A stretch of DNA of 64,000 bases from CAZXEU01 sp965207385 (GCA_965207385.1 CBDBLZ010000021.1:310001-374000), one strand, 5' to 3'; counted from the stretch's first letter, positions 51,078-60,526 are shown. Numbers and translations: made by a program. The notes: a model not told the origin generated them from the letters alone.

Positions 51078-54016
51078 GCCCGCAGGGCATCGCTAAGGAT
51101 TTGCGCCGGGTGCTTCGCGCACCGGGCCGTGCCATGTGCCGTGCCATGTGCAATCTGATGCCGGCAGCTTGTGCCCGCGGCGGCAATCAGTGTATCGCTG
51201 CCTGCCTCGCGCACGGCTGGCAGCAGGCGACGCTCTGCCATCTTGATCGACAGCTCGTAGTGCTCGCGCTCGTAGCCAAACGAGCCGGCCATGCCGCAGC
51301 AGCCGGAATCGACTTCGTGCACGGTATAGTTTGACGGCAGCGAGAGCGCGCGGTGGCTGGACGTCAGGCCAACGAGCGCCTTCTGGTGGCAATGGCCGTG
51401 CAGCAGCACCTGTTTTCGCTCTCCCGTAAACAGACCGGCGAGGCCTTCTTCTTCGTCGATGCGCGCGATGAATTCTTCGAAGAGCTCGGCATGCCGGGCC
51501 ACCAGGGCGGCTTTCCGGTCACCGGGCAGGAGATAGAGGTATTCGTCCCTCAGTGAGAGAATGCAACTGGGCTCCAGGCCCACAATGGGAATGCCGGCCT
51601 CCGCATAGGGAGTCAGGCAGTCCACCGTGCTCCGCGCAGCAGCGCGCGCCTGACGCACCAGGCCCTTGGAAATCATGGGCCGGCCGCAACAGCGGTGCCC
51701 GGGAAGCACAACCTCAAACCCCGCCGCCTGGAGCACGCGAACTGCGCTTTGGGCGACCTCCGGCTCGTTGTAGGTATTGAACGTGTCGTGAAAGAGTACC
51801 ACCTTGCGCCGGCTCTCCTGGCGCCTGCGCCGGAACCAGGCGGTAAAGGGCTCTGTGGCGAAGGTGGGCATAGCCCGATGGCGGCTGATCCCCACGGTTT
51901 TCTCCATCAGGGCCCGTACCACGCCGTTGCCAAGAATGCCATTGATGGCCGCGGCCCATGGCCCGGATCCAAGACGGCTGGCGGTGGCAATGTTGCCGAA
52001 CAGGCGTGCGCGCAGCGGCACGCCGTTAGCCTCGTGGTACTGGGCCAGGAATTCGAGCTTGATCTTGGCCATGTCCACCGAAGAGGGACACTCCGCCTTG
52101 CACGCCTTGCATTCGATGCACAGGTCCATGACCTCGTACATCCGCTTGCTGGTCAATTCGGCCTGCGGCAGCTCGCCGGAGAGCGCGGCGCGCAGGGCGT
52201 TGGCACGTCCGCGCGTCGAATGCTCCTCCTCGCGGGTGGCCATAAAGCTGGGACACATGGTGCCGGCCGTAAGCTTGCGGCAAATGCCGGCGCCATTGCA
52301 CATTTCCACTGCGCGGTCAAACCCCTGGTCTTCGCTGAAATCCACGTGCAGCGGCAGGTCAATGACGCCATAATCCGGCCCGTAACGGAGATTCTCGCCA
52401 ACGTGTGGCGCATCGACCACGTTGCCCGGATTGAGAATGTTGTCGGGATCAAACGTCCGCTTGACGTCCTGGTAGAGTCCGTACAGGTCGCTGCCGAAAA
52501 ACCGCTCGTTGATCCAGCTCCGGGCGCGTCCGTCTCCGTGCTCACTGGAAAGGGCGCCCCCGTAACCGTGCAGCAGGTCAACGGTAAACTCCATGATCTC
52601 CGGGATCTTGGCAATCTCTGCCGCAGCCTTGGTATTGACCAGTGGCCGAATGTGCACGCAACCGGCGCTGGCGTGCGCATAGTAGGCGACACGCGTGTCC
52701 AGACCCCGGCAGAATTCGTCTATCCGGGCGACATAGTCCGCGAGGTGCTCGGTCGGCACGGCAGCATCCTCGATAAAGGGGATCGGCTTGTGATCACCCT
52801 TTATGCTCATAAGCAGACCCAGACCGACCTTTCGCACCGTCCAGACATCCTGCTGCCTGGCCGGGTCGAACACCGGCACCACGTGACCCGTGTGGTGCGA
52901 TCGCAAGTGCCCTGCCAGCCGGTCCACCTTTGCCCGCAATTCTGCGCCAGAATCGCCGTAGAATTCCGTAATAAGTATGCAGTCGGGCTCCCCTTCTACG
53001 AAGGTGCGAAGCAGCCGCGCGTACTTGGGCACTTCGCGGCAAAGGCGCATGCCGAGGTTGTCCAGCAGCTCTACGGCGGAAGGTCCGACTTCCAGGATGA
53101 AGGGTACGGCAGACAGTGCCTCGGAAAGGCTGTCGAAATGGACTATGGCCAACCCCTTGTGCGCGGGAACGGGAACAAGACCCAGCGTAACGTCCTCGAT
53201 GACCGCCAGCGTGCCCTCCGCTCCGCAGACTAGCCTGGCAAGGTTGAATCTCGGGTCCTGCGCCACCTTGAAGGAGACGCCTTCGCCAACGAACCGGTCC
53301 AGGTTGTAGCCGCCGCACCGCCGCCAGTGCCGCGGGGTGCCCTTCCGGATGATTTCGCGGCTCTCTGCGCTGAGGGCAAGCGCGGCAACGGCGCGGTATA
53401 CCTCGCCTTCCCGGCCACTTCGACTGCAATGGCTCTCCAGGGCAGCATCCTCCACCGCGCCGAACCGAACCCTCGATCCATCGCTCAGGATAACGTTCAT
53501 GGCCAGCACGTGATCTGCTGTCATGCCGTAGCAAATCGAATGGCTCCCGGTCGAATTGTTGGACACAATCCCGCCCATGGCCGCCCGATTGCTGCTCGCC
53601 GGATCCGGCCCGAACTGCAATCCCGACGGCTGCAGGTGGAGGTTCAGCTGATCCAGCACCACGCCCGGCTGCACGCGAACCCATCGCTCTGCCGAATTGA
53701 CTTCCAGCACACCGTTCAGGTGGCGGGTAAAGTCCATCACCAGAGACTCGCCAACAGCCTGCCCGGCCAAACTGCTGCCTCCCGCGCGGGGAAGCAGCGT
53801 GATGCCGTATTGGGCAGCAAGGCATACAGCCGCATGAACGTCGTCGCAGGTTGCCGGCAGCAGCACGCCGTGGGGCATCACCTGGTAAATACTCGCATCC
53901 GTGCTGTACAGCACGCGGCTGTATGCGTCCGTACGCACGTCGCCGTGCGTTTGCCTGCGCAGAGCTGCCAGAAAGTCCGGCAGCGCGCGGGCACTCCTTT
54001 CCGAATACAGGCTCAC
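51074..54016 (-). CDS. YdiJ-like FAD/Fe-S 2-hydroxyacid dehydrogenase
   Basis: A 980-residue cytoplasmic or membrane-associated enzyme combining the FAD and iron-sulfur parts that glycolate oxidases carry on separate subunits. The FAD_binding_4 domain (about 40-260) has PRAGGSSLAGQAVG and ICYGMTADHV; the FAD-oxidase C domain follows. The first cluster motif is CNGAGICRK...MCPSF (573-588), the second CIECKACKAECP (633-644). Two CCG domains come last (CCGRPMISKG, CCGMAGSFGYE). This architecture matches E. coli YdiJ, a D-2-hydroxyglutarate dehydrogenase; oxidation of D-lactate or another 2-hydroxyacid is also possible. It overlaps the MFS stop and is 15 bases from the sorbosone-dehydrogenase-like gene. 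Confidence 0.9.
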   Translation of the reverse strand: MSLYSERSARALPDFLAALRRQTHGDVRTDAYSRVLYSTDASIYQVMPHGVLLPATCDDVHAAVCLAAQYGITLLPRAGGSSLAGQAVGESLVMDFTRHLNGVLEVNSAERWVRVQPGVVLDQLNLHLQPSGLQFGPDPASSNRAAMGGIVSNNSTGSHSICYGMTADHVLAMNVILSDGSRVRFGAVEDAALESHCSRSGREGEVYRAVAALALSAESREIIRKGTPRHWRRCGGYNLDRFVGEGVSFKVAQDPRFNLARLVCGAEGTLAVIEDVTLGLVPVPAHKGLAIVHFDSLSEALSAVPFILEVGPSAVELLDNLGMRLCREVPKYARLLRTFVEGEPDCILITEFYGDSGAELRAKVDRLAGHLRSHHTGHVVPVFDPARQQDVWTVRKVGLGLLMSIKGDHKPIPFIEDAAVPTEHLADYVARIDEFCRGLDTRVAYYAHASAGCVHIRPLVNTKAAAEIAKIPEIMEFTVDLLHGYGGALSSEHGDGRARSWINERFFGSDLYGLYQDVKRTFDPDNILNPGNVVDAPHVGENLRYGPDYGVIDLPLHVDFSEDQGFDRAVEMCNGAGICRKLTAGTMCPSFMATREEEHSTRGRANALRAALSGELPQAELTSKRMYEVMDLCIECKACKAECPSSVDMAKIKLEFLAQYHEANGVPLRARLFGNIATASRLGSGPWAAAINGILGNGVVRALMEKTVGISRHRAMPTFATEPFTAWFRRRRQESRRKVVLFHDTFNTYNEPEVAQSAVRVLQAAGFEVVLPGHRCCGRPMISKGLVRQARAAARSTVDCLTPYAEAGIPIVGLEPSCILSLRDEYLYLLPGDRKAALVARHAELFEEFIARIDEEEGLAGLFTGERKQVLLHGHCHQKALVGLTSSHRALSLPSNYTVHEVDSGCCGMAGSFGYEREHYELSIKMAERRLLPAVREAGSDTLIAAAGTSCRHQIAHGTAHGTARCAKHPAQILSDALRA

Positions 54017-54031
54017 GGGACCGGTTGCTGC

Positions 54032-55300
54032 TTATCCTGTGTAGACGATGCGCCAGATCCTGCCGCGCCGGGAATCAGACACGTACAGGGAGCCATCAGG
54101 ACCCGTCGCCAGGCCCGTGGGACGTGCTTCGGCCAGGCTAGGCGTGGCGACGGTATCCCGGCCGGCAAATCCGTCCGCAAAGACTTCAAAAGTGCCGGTC
54201 ACCTGTTCGCCCTGCATGGGCAGAAACACGACGTTGTAGCCCCGCTGCTCTGCATCCCGGTTCCACGATCCGTGAAAGGCCACAAATGCCCCGCCGTGGT
54301 AGCGCTCCGGGAAGTGACCTTCGCCGTAGAACAGCAGATCGTTCGGTGCCCAGTGCGCCGGAAACGCATAAACCGGATCCCGGGCATTGGCGCAGCGCCC
54401 GATTTCCTGCCCGTCCCCGCCGTATTCCGGACTGAGCACCTTCTTGCCTTTCTGATCGTCAAAGTAGCAGTACGGCCAGCCGAAATCCGCGCCTTCGCTC
54501 AAGACCAGCAGCTCCTCCGCCGGCAGCTCGTCATTCTGCGCCGCGGTGAACCTCTCGGGCCAGAGACGGTGCAGGTCGTCCCTTCCGTGCTGGACCACGT
54601 AAAGGCTGTCCACGTCCGCGTGCCAGGCAATGGCGACACTGTTGCGAATTCCGGTGGCATACCGGTGGCCGTCGCCCATCCTCGTCTGGCCCGGCACGTC
54701 TGCCTGGAAGCGCCATACGCCCGCATAGTCGTCCAGGAGCGGACACGGGTCCATACCTGCCGATCCCGGCATCCTGCGCTCGGCCTGGCAGGCATTGGAA
54801 GGGGCCCCGACGTTGACGTACATGTTGCCCACGCCATCGAAATCAAAAGGCTTTACCGCGTGGCTGGGCTGCGGCGGAAACCCGGATACCATCGCCTCCG
54901 GCGAAGACCGGGGCACCAGTTCATCCGCTGCCAGGGCGTAGCGCACTATGGACGTGTCCGAGGCAAAATAGAGATGGCCACCCCGCAGCTCTATGCCGGT
55001 TCCCCCCACTTCTCCGAAGTAGGAGACCACATCCGATTTGCCATCACCTGTCGTATCCCTCAGCGCCGCAATGGCGCCGGAATCTGTTGCCTGCCGCAGC
55101 GCTACGTATACATCGCCATTGTCGCGCACGGCAAGGTGGCGCGCGCGACCGAGGGAGTCTGCAACCACGACAGCGCAAAAGCCTGCGGGCAGCACAAGGC
55201 CGTCATTGTCGGCCGCGCACGCGAATTTCGGCGACTCGCCCGGAGACCGGCAGCCCGCAAGCACCATGAGAATACCCGCGCAAAAGAGAATGGTCTTCAT
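54032..55300 (-). CDS. PQQ-type (L-sorbosone dehydrogenase-like) propeller lipoprotein
   Basis: A 422-residue lipoprotein (signal ending VLAGC, Cys17) with a single six-bladed beta-propeller of the glucose/sorbosone dehydrogenase type: AVRDNGDVYVAL, GDGHRYATGIRNSVAIAW, EGADFGWPYCY, YGEGHFPERYHGGAFVAFHGSWNR and GPDGSLYVSDSRRGRIWRI. Such proteins may use PQQ to oxidise sugars or aldoses at the outer face of the inner membrane or on the outer membrane. It lies directly upstream of the YdiJ-like gene on the same strand, 15 bases away, so the two are co-transcribed and may handle successive oxidation steps. The cofactor is not provable from sequence. Confidence 0.88.
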   Translation of the reverse strand: MKTILFCAGILMVLAGCRSPGESPKFACAADNDGLVLPAGFCAVVVADSLGRARHLAVRDNGDVYVALRQATDSGAIAALRDTTGDGKSDVVSYFGEVGGTGIELRGGHLYFASDTSIVRYALAADELVPRSSPEAMVSGFPPQPSHAVKPFDFDGVGNMYVNVGAPSNACQAERRMPGSAGMDPCPLLDDYAGVWRFQADVPGQTRMGDGHRYATGIRNSVAIAWHADVDSLYVVQHGRDDLHRLWPERFTAAQNDELPAEELLVLSEGADFGWPYCYFDDQKGKKVLSPEYGGDGQEIGRCANARDPVYAFPAHWAPNDLLFYGEGHFPERYHGGAFVAFHGSWNRDAEQRGYNVVFLPMQGEQVTGTFEVFADGFAGRDTVATPSLAEARPTGLATGPDGSLYVSDSRRGRIWRIVYTG

Positions 55301-55324
55301 CTTCGGATAGTTATCAGGTTATTG

Positions 55325-57028
55325 TCACGAATGTCCGCCTTCAAACAGGTCCGGAGTCCTGGCGGGGGCCGAAATGCCATAGTGTCTGTAGGCCCGGGGA
55401 GTAGCCACGCGGCCCCGGGGTGTTCGCATGAGGTAACCCTCTTGTATCAAGTACGGTTCGTACACTTCTTCTATCGTCCCGGCATCCTCGCCGACCGAGA
55501 CAGCAAGGTTGGTCAGGCCGGCGGGTCCTCCGCCGAATTTCTCGATTAGCGTGGTCAGGATGCGGGCGTCCATGTCGTCGAGACCCTCCTCGTCGACCTC
55601 GAGAGCCGTCAGCGCGTGGTCGGCAACGGCACGGGTGATGCGGCCCGGGCCCTTGACCTCTGCGAAGTCCCGGGCGCGGCGCAGCAGCCGGTTGGCAATC
55701 CGGGGCGTACCCCGGCTTCGGCGGGCAACTTCCACGGCGCCGTCGGCGTCGATGTCTATGTCCAGAATGCCTGCGCTGCGTGCAACGATCCGGGTAAGCA
55801 GATCCGCGCTGTAGTAGTCATAGCGGAAGTCAATTCCAAAGCGGGCACGCAGAGGAGCCGTCAGCAGCCCCTTGCGTGTCGTGGCGCCGACAAGGGTAAA
55901 CGGAGGCAGGGTAATCTTGACGCTGCGCGCGTTGGGTCCAGAATCGATCACGATATCGATATAGTAGTCCTCCATCGCCGAATACAGGTATTCCTCCACC
56001 ACGGGCCCGAGCCTGTGAATCTCGTCGACGAAAAGAACGTCTCCCTCGTTCAGGTTTGTCAGGATCCCCGCGATGGACGCCGGCTTGTCGAGCACGGGCC
56101 CGCTGGAAGTAACGATGCTCGCCCCCATTTCCTCGGCAATAATGTAGCCGAGGGTCGTGTTGTGGTTGAATAGCCCGTTGGCCACAAACGAATGGGTGCC
56201 GGGCACCACAAAGTCGTACGTCTCCGCCGCCGATTCCGTTACGGCTTCCACTCTGTCCAGGGTCAGCACGTCATGGGACATGACCGGCAGAACCCGGCAG
56301 GCCGCTCCATGGCCCGCGGCCTCTCCCGAGCTGACAACGGCACTCAGCGCGGCAGAGCGTGGCGCAGTGGCGTAGGCTATTGCTCCCGGTTCCGCGTGCT
56401 GCTCCATGGGACCGATGCCGGCTACCTGACGCCGGCGCCAGGGTGCGCCGACCCGCGAGACTGCCGGCGCAAAATAGGCCGATTGCGGGGCAACGCTCGG
56501 CATAAGCGGCTCGGGCGCGTGTGCGCAGGCCACGTAGTCACCCTTTGCCAGTGCCGAGAGCCTCTTCCACACAAGGCCGTCCGGCGAAGCCGCGAGGACC
56601 GGGTGCCGGGGCGTACCCTCCAGCTCAAGCCCTCTTTCCGTTCGAATGCGCAGCGTCCGTCCGTAACCGCTGTAGTACACGTGCGACGTACGCTCCAGGC
56701 CATGAATGCCGTATACCAGGCGTTCGAACGGGCGCACTTGCCCCGGAGCCATATCGCGGGGGGCCAGCTCGGCCATCGCAACGTATCCGGATTCTGTCAG
56801 GATGAGGCTGTCCGCCGCTATGCATTTCCCAAGGCCGGGCGGTCCGGAGAGCAAGACGTGCTCAAGCGTTTCTCCCCGCTGCAGAGCGGCCGTTACGAAT
56901 ACGCTCAGGTTGTCCTTGATCTTCTGCTGGCCGATGAATTCGGCTAGCGTGCGGGGCCGTAGCCGCCTCTCCAGGTCCGCCTCATGGCTGTGCGCATCCG
57001 GTGTAATCGCACTTGGTCGAAAGCTCAT
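55325..57028 (-). CDS. ruvB: RuvB Holliday-junction helicase with in-frame intein
   Basis: Motor ATPase of the RuvABC branch-migration complex. The frame encodes 567 residues: N-extein 1-68, a 222-residue intein 69-290, and C-extein 291-567, so the spliced protein is 345 residues, the normal RuvB length. The insertion point is inside Walker A: GPPGLGK ends the N-extein and TTLGYI begins the C-extein. Walker B (VLFVDEIHRL), sensor 1 (GATTRKG) and the C-terminal winged helix (TPRGRVATPRAYRHYG) are normal. The start at 57028 is supported by RPRTLAEFIGQ at 25-34. ruvA and ruvC are not nearby. It is divergent from rpoN. Activity must depend on protein splicing. Confidence 0.96.
   Translation of the reverse strand: MSFRPSAITPDAHSHEADLERRLRPRTLAEFIGQQKIKDNLSVFVTAALQRGETLEHVLLSGPPGLGKCIAADSLILTESGYVAMAELAPRDMAPGQVRPFERLVYGIHGLERTSHVYYSGYGRTLRIRTERGLELEGTPRHPVLAASPDGLVWKRLSALAKGDYVACAHAPEPLMPSVAPQSAYFAPAVSRVGAPWRRRQVAGIGPMEQHAEPGAIAYATAPRSAALSAVVSSGEAAGHGAACRVLPVMSHDVLTLDRVEAVTESAAETYDFVVPGTHSFVANGLFNHNTTLGYIIAEEMGASIVTSSGPVLDKPASIAGILTNLNEGDVLFVDEIHRLGPVVEEYLYSAMEDYYIDIVIDSGPNARSVKITLPPFTLVGATTRKGLLTAPLRARFGIDFRYDYYSADLLTRIVARSAGILDIDIDADGAVEVARRSRGTPRIANRLLRRARDFAEVKGPGRITRAVADHALTALEVDEEGLDDMDARILTTLIEKFGGGPAGLTNLAVSVGEDAGTIEEVYEPYLIQEGYLMRTPRGRVATPRAYRHYGISAPARTPDLFEGGHS
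56159..56824 (-). mobile_element. Mini-intein in RuvB Walker A motif
   Basis: In-frame segment of 222 codons. It begins with Cys (CIAADSLIL, block A), has block B with TPRH (71-74 of the intein), block F (YDFVVPGTHSFVANG, 203-217) and ends with the splicing signature HN, followed by Thr as the +1 nucleophile. The space between blocks B and F is about 125 residues, Ala/Pro-rich, with no LAGLIDADG or HNH motif, so it is a mini-intein without homing endonuclease. All core catalytic residues are present, so splicing should work. Confidence 0.95.
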
Positions 57029-57120
57029 GGGCGCCGCCCCCGCGGTTCAGGTCTGAACAAACAAAGACTTGTCTGCTACGTTTCCGGTCAAGAGGTTATC
57101 CACTTGGCCGGAACGCGGAG

Positions 57121-58560
57121 ATGCTCAACCTCCAGCAACAACTGAGACTTCAGCAGAAGCTCTCTCCGCAGCAGATCCAGTATGTAAAGCTGCTGCAGCT
57201 GCCTGTACTTGGGCTGGAGCAGCGCGTAGAGGCGGAACTGGAGGCGAACCCGCTCCTGGAGCCTGAATTTCAGGCTGAGCCGCTGCAAAATGGCGGAGCC
57301 GAAGAGGCATCCGAGGCCGACGAAGAATACAGTTGGGAGGAGCTTCTGAATGTAGGAGATGACCTTCATGGGCACAAGGCCCGCGTGGATCGATCCGAAG
57401 CTGAAGCCGAGCGTCCTGCGTTGCCGGCTCTGGTCAGCCTGGCCGAGCATCTGCGAAGCCAGTGGGCGCTTCTCGACCTGACAGATCTCGAGACGCTGAT
57501 CGCGGAACAGATCATCGGCTCCATTGACGAGGACGGTTATCTCCGCAGGCCGCTCGCCTCGATCATGGATGACATCATATTCAATCACGGCGAGGACCTG
57601 GACGAAACGGATGTCGAGCGGGTTCTGAAACAGATTCAGCGCCTGGATCCGGTCGGCATAGCTGCCCGAAGCCTCCGCGAGTGCCTTCTGGTGCAGGTGG
57701 ACATCCTGCCTGAATCCGCACCGGGACAGCAGACGGCCAGGAAGATCCTTGAGCGGGCGTTCGATGACTTTGCGATGCGCCGCTTCGCACGTGTTCAGCC
57801 CCGCATTGGTGCCGGGGCCGCGGAAATGAAGACCGCCGTGGATCTCATCCAGAGCCTCAATCCCAAACCGGGAGAGGGAAGCTTCACGGCCCAGGAAAAC
57901 TATATCATTCCCGACTTCATCGTGCGCTTCGACGGGGACGGATTCGACATTGAACTGAGTAGCGGCAATCGGCCCGCTCTGCGCATCTCTGCCCAGTACC
58001 GGAAGATGCTGGAGGATTTGACGGGCCAGCCAAAGAGTCGGCGAAGCCGCGCAGAAGAGCGCACACGCCAGTTTCTCAAGGCCAAGTTCACGGCCGCGCG
58101 CTGGTTCATAGACTCGATCAATCAGCGGCGGCGCACCCTGTTTGCCGTCATGGAGACCCTGGTCGACATGCAGCGGGATTTCTTCAGATACGGTGAGGGC
58201 CGTCTCCGGCCCCTGATTCTCAAGGACGTGGCGGAACGCACCAATCTTGACATTTCCACCGTAAGCCGCGTTGTGAACGGGAAATACGTGCAGTGCGATT
58301 TCGGGGTCTATGAGCTGAAATACTTCTTCTCCGAAGGGCTTGAGACGGCAGACGGCAAGTTTGTCTCCAGTCGGGAGGTGAAGTCGACTATCGAGAATAT
58401 CATCCGGTCTGAAGACAAGGCGCGCCCGCTGTCAGACCAGAAGATCGCACAGGAGCTTCAGGATCGCGGCTTTCGCATTGCGCGCCGGACAGTTACCAAG
58501 TACAGGGAACAACTCAATATTCCCGTAGGGCGAATGCGCAGGGAATTTGTGCCCGATTAG
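57121..58560 (+). CDS. rpoN: RNA polymerase sigma-54 factor
   Basis: A 479-residue sigma-54. Region I is the Gln-rich activator-contact segment (LNLQQQLRLQQKLSPQQIQY, about 2-21), region II is acidic (EEASEADEEYSWEE), the core-binding domain covers about 110-290, the helix-turn-helix has DISTVSRVVNGKYVQ, and the RpoN box is ARRTVTKYRE at 454-463, one residue from the consensus. I chose the ATG at 57121 as region I starts there. It is divergent from ruvB. It directs transcription from -24/-12 promoters with an AAA+ activator not found here. The class V aminotransferase gene follows after seven bases. Confidence 0.96.
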   Translation: MLNLQQQLRLQQKLSPQQIQYVKLLQLPVLGLEQRVEAELEANPLLEPEFQAEPLQNGGAEEASEADEEYSWEELLNVGDDLHGHKARVDRSEAEAERPALPALVSLAEHLRSQWALLDLTDLETLIAEQIIGSIDEDGYLRRPLASIMDDIIFNHGEDLDETDVERVLKQIQRLDPVGIAARSLRECLLVQVDILPESAPGQQTARKILERAFDDFAMRRFARVQPRIGAGAAEMKTAVDLIQSLNPKPGEGSFTAQENYIIPDFIVRFDGDGFDIELSSGNRPALRISAQYRKMLEDLTGQPKSRRSRAEERTRQFLKAKFTAARWFIDSINQRRRTLFAVMETLVDMQRDFFRYGEGRLRPLILKDVAERTNLDISTVSRVVNGKYVQCDFGVYELKYFFSEGLETADGKFVSSREVKSTIENIIRSEDKARPLSDQKIAQELQDRGFRIARRTVTKYREQLNIPVGRMRREFVPD

Positions 58561-58567
58561 AGACGAC

Positions 58568-60091
58568 ATGGGTAAGATCAATCCTACACCTCATCAACGC
58601 ACCGCAGAAAACGCCATGATCGAGGGCTCCCTGGAAGAGTACTTTGCCCCGTTCCGCTCCGGCATTATCGGGCACGACCAGTGCTTCCCGACGCCGTACG
58701 GGCAAAGGCGCATACTGTACGCGGACTGGACCGCAAGCGGGCGTCTCTACCGGCCCATCGAAGAGTGCCTGCAGGGACGTTTTGGACCCTACGTCGGCAA
58801 CACCCACACGGAAACAAGTGTAACGGGCACGTCGATGACGCACGCGTACCACCATGCGCGGCAGCGAATTCGCCTGCATGTCAACGCCGGGCCCGGTGAC
58901 GTACTCATCACGGCCTGCTCGGGCATGACCCGACTCGTGGCCAAGTTTCAGCGCATACTGGGAATGCGCATACCGGAGCGCGCCCCGCTTGAAGCAAGTC
59001 TGCCTGAGGATGAGCGGCCTCTCGTGATCGTCTCCCACATGGAACATCACTCCAACCATACCTCCTGGCTGGAGACCATAGCGGACGTAGAGTGGCTGGA
59101 GCCGGATGATGACGGCCTGGTCTGCCCAGATCGGCTGGATGCAGCGCTTGCGCGGCACGGCAAGCGCAAGATCAAGATCGGTGCCTTTACCGCGTGCTCC
59201 AACGTTACAGGTATCCAGTCACCGTACCACGCTCTCGCTGGCGTCATGCACCGCCACGGCGGGTGGTGCTTCGTGGATTTTGCAGCATCCGGTCCCTATG
59301 TGCCCATTGACATGCACCCGGAAAATCCCGAGGAGCGACTCGATGCCATCTTTTTCTCGCCGCACAAGTTCCTCGGAGGTCCGGGTTCCGCGGCAGTCCT
59401 CGTCTTTAACTCGGACCTCTACAATAACCGCGTGCCGGACGTGTGTGGTGGCGGGACGGTCGAGTGGACCAACCCGTGGGGCGAGCACAGCTACTTCAGC
59501 GACATAGAGATGCGTGAAGACGGCGGAACGCCCGCATTCCTGCAGACCATAAAGACCGCACTCGCCATCGGACTAAAGGAAGAAATGGGACCGGACCAAA
59601 TGCTCGCGCGCGAGCATGAGCTCGTACAGCGCGCCATGCAGAAGCTGCAGGAGATTCCGAGACTGAGGGTACTCGCCGGAAACGTGGTCCGTCGACTTGG
59701 CATTATCTCTTTCAGCGTGGACGATATCCACTTCAATCTGATGGTGCGTCTTCTCAATGATCGCTTCGGTATTCAGGTGCGCGGAGGATGCTCGTGCGCC
59801 GGAACTTACGGCCACTACTTGCTAAGCGTGAGCTATGCACAGTCGCAGAGGATAACGGCCATGATCGATGAAGGCGACCTTTCCACCAAGCCTGGGTGGG
59901 TCCGCTTCTCCCTGCACCCTACCATGACCAATGACGAGGTAGATTTCGCCTGTGACGCTATCAATCAGATTGTAGCCAATAGAGAGGCGTGGCAAAAAGA
60001 GTACTGCTACGACAGCAAGTCCAATGAGTGGATTCATCCACGCCACACCAGCATACCCGTGTCATCCTGGTTCGACATATCGGCGCGGTAA
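58568..60091 (+). CDS. Class V aminotransferase, cysteine desulfurase-like
   Basis: A 507-residue PLP enzyme of aminotransferase class V. The PLP-binding Lys267 lies in FFSPHKFLGG, the pyridine-nitrogen Asp237 in FVDFAASGPY, and the phosphate-side segment in SHMEHHSN. The segment GGCSCAGTYG (406-415) carries two Cys at the position of the desulfurase catalytic loop. It is about 100 residues longer than SufS, mainly at the ends. SufS-like desulfurase or another selenocysteine/cysteine lyase are both possible. It begins seven bases after rpoN and is probably co-transcribed. The ATG at 58568 is preferred to a GTG at 58547, which would overlap rpoN. Confidence 0.88.
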   Translation: MGKINPTPHQRTAENAMIEGSLEEYFAPFRSGIIGHDQCFPTPYGQRRILYADWTASGRLYRPIEECLQGRFGPYVGNTHTETSVTGTSMTHAYHHARQRIRLHVNAGPGDVLITACSGMTRLVAKFQRILGMRIPERAPLEASLPEDERPLVIVSHMEHHSNHTSWLETIADVEWLEPDDDGLVCPDRLDAALARHGKRKIKIGAFTACSNVTGIQSPYHALAGVMHRHGGWCFVDFAASGPYVPIDMHPENPEERLDAIFFSPHKFLGGPGSAAVLVFNSDLYNNRVPDVCGGGTVEWTNPWGEHSYFSDIEMREDGGTPAFLQTIKTALAIGLKEEMGPDQMLAREHELVQRAMQKLQEIPRLRVLAGNVVRRLGIISFSVDDIHFNLMVRLLNDRFGIQVRGGCSCAGTYGHYLLSVSYAQSQRITAMIDEGDLSTKPGWVRFSLHPTMTNDEVDFACDAINQIVANREAWQKEYCYDSKSNEWIHPRHTSIPVSSWFDISAR

Positions 60092-60526
60092 GGAGTGCCT
60101 CCTTGCGATGCAATTGCGGCGGGCCGCAACCGAACCGCGTGCTGACCTCGGATGGCTGGGAGGCAAATGCCACTGCCCGTGCTTGCGGCAGACTGCCGTA
60201 GGCACGATCAGAGACACTTGATATTCGCGACCGGACGGTCCCGCGCCGATGCCGCAGTGATCCCGGCGTTGCGGCATCGCAGCAGGTCCACCCGCCTCTG
60301 CTGCGCCCGAGGGCTCACTCCCGTTCCAGGATGCGACGACTTGAGCGACAAATCCGCACACAACGATACTCGTCGCTTACGTGTGCATCAGGCGCCCCGC
60401 GCTGCCCGGATTGGGGCTGGGCTCATACCGGAGCCGCCCGTCAGGGTTGACAGGAGCTGATTGACGGGCCCGGCCCCGTCGGGCTCAACCACGGTGTCTC
60501 CGCTTCTAAACCCCGATTCCCAACTA
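60092..60526. other. Hairpin-rich non-coding region
   Basis: No gene is supported in these 435 bases. They contain a series of perfect short inverted repeats: AAGGAG/CTCCTT near 60090-60104, TTGCGGC/GCCGCAA near 60113-60128, CGGCA/TGCCG (60186-60198), GACCG/CGGTC (60229-60240), CGATGCCGC/GCGGCATCG (60247-60279) and CGCAGCAG/CTGCTGCG (60278-60305). The first may act as a 3'-end hairpin for the aminotransferase gene. The remainder could be a structured RNA or simply GC-rich sequence. Confidence 0.4.

Noticed and set aside
53327..55549. 740-codon open frame on the plus strand
   Set aside because: It lies antisense to the YdiJ-like and sorbosone-dehydrogenase-like genes, has no recognisable domains, and is explained by the high GC content of the real minus-strand codons.
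56159..56824. Homing endonuclease inside the RuvB intein
   Set aside because: The linker between blocks B and F is Ala/Pro-rich with no LAGLIDADG, HNH or GIY-YIG motif.
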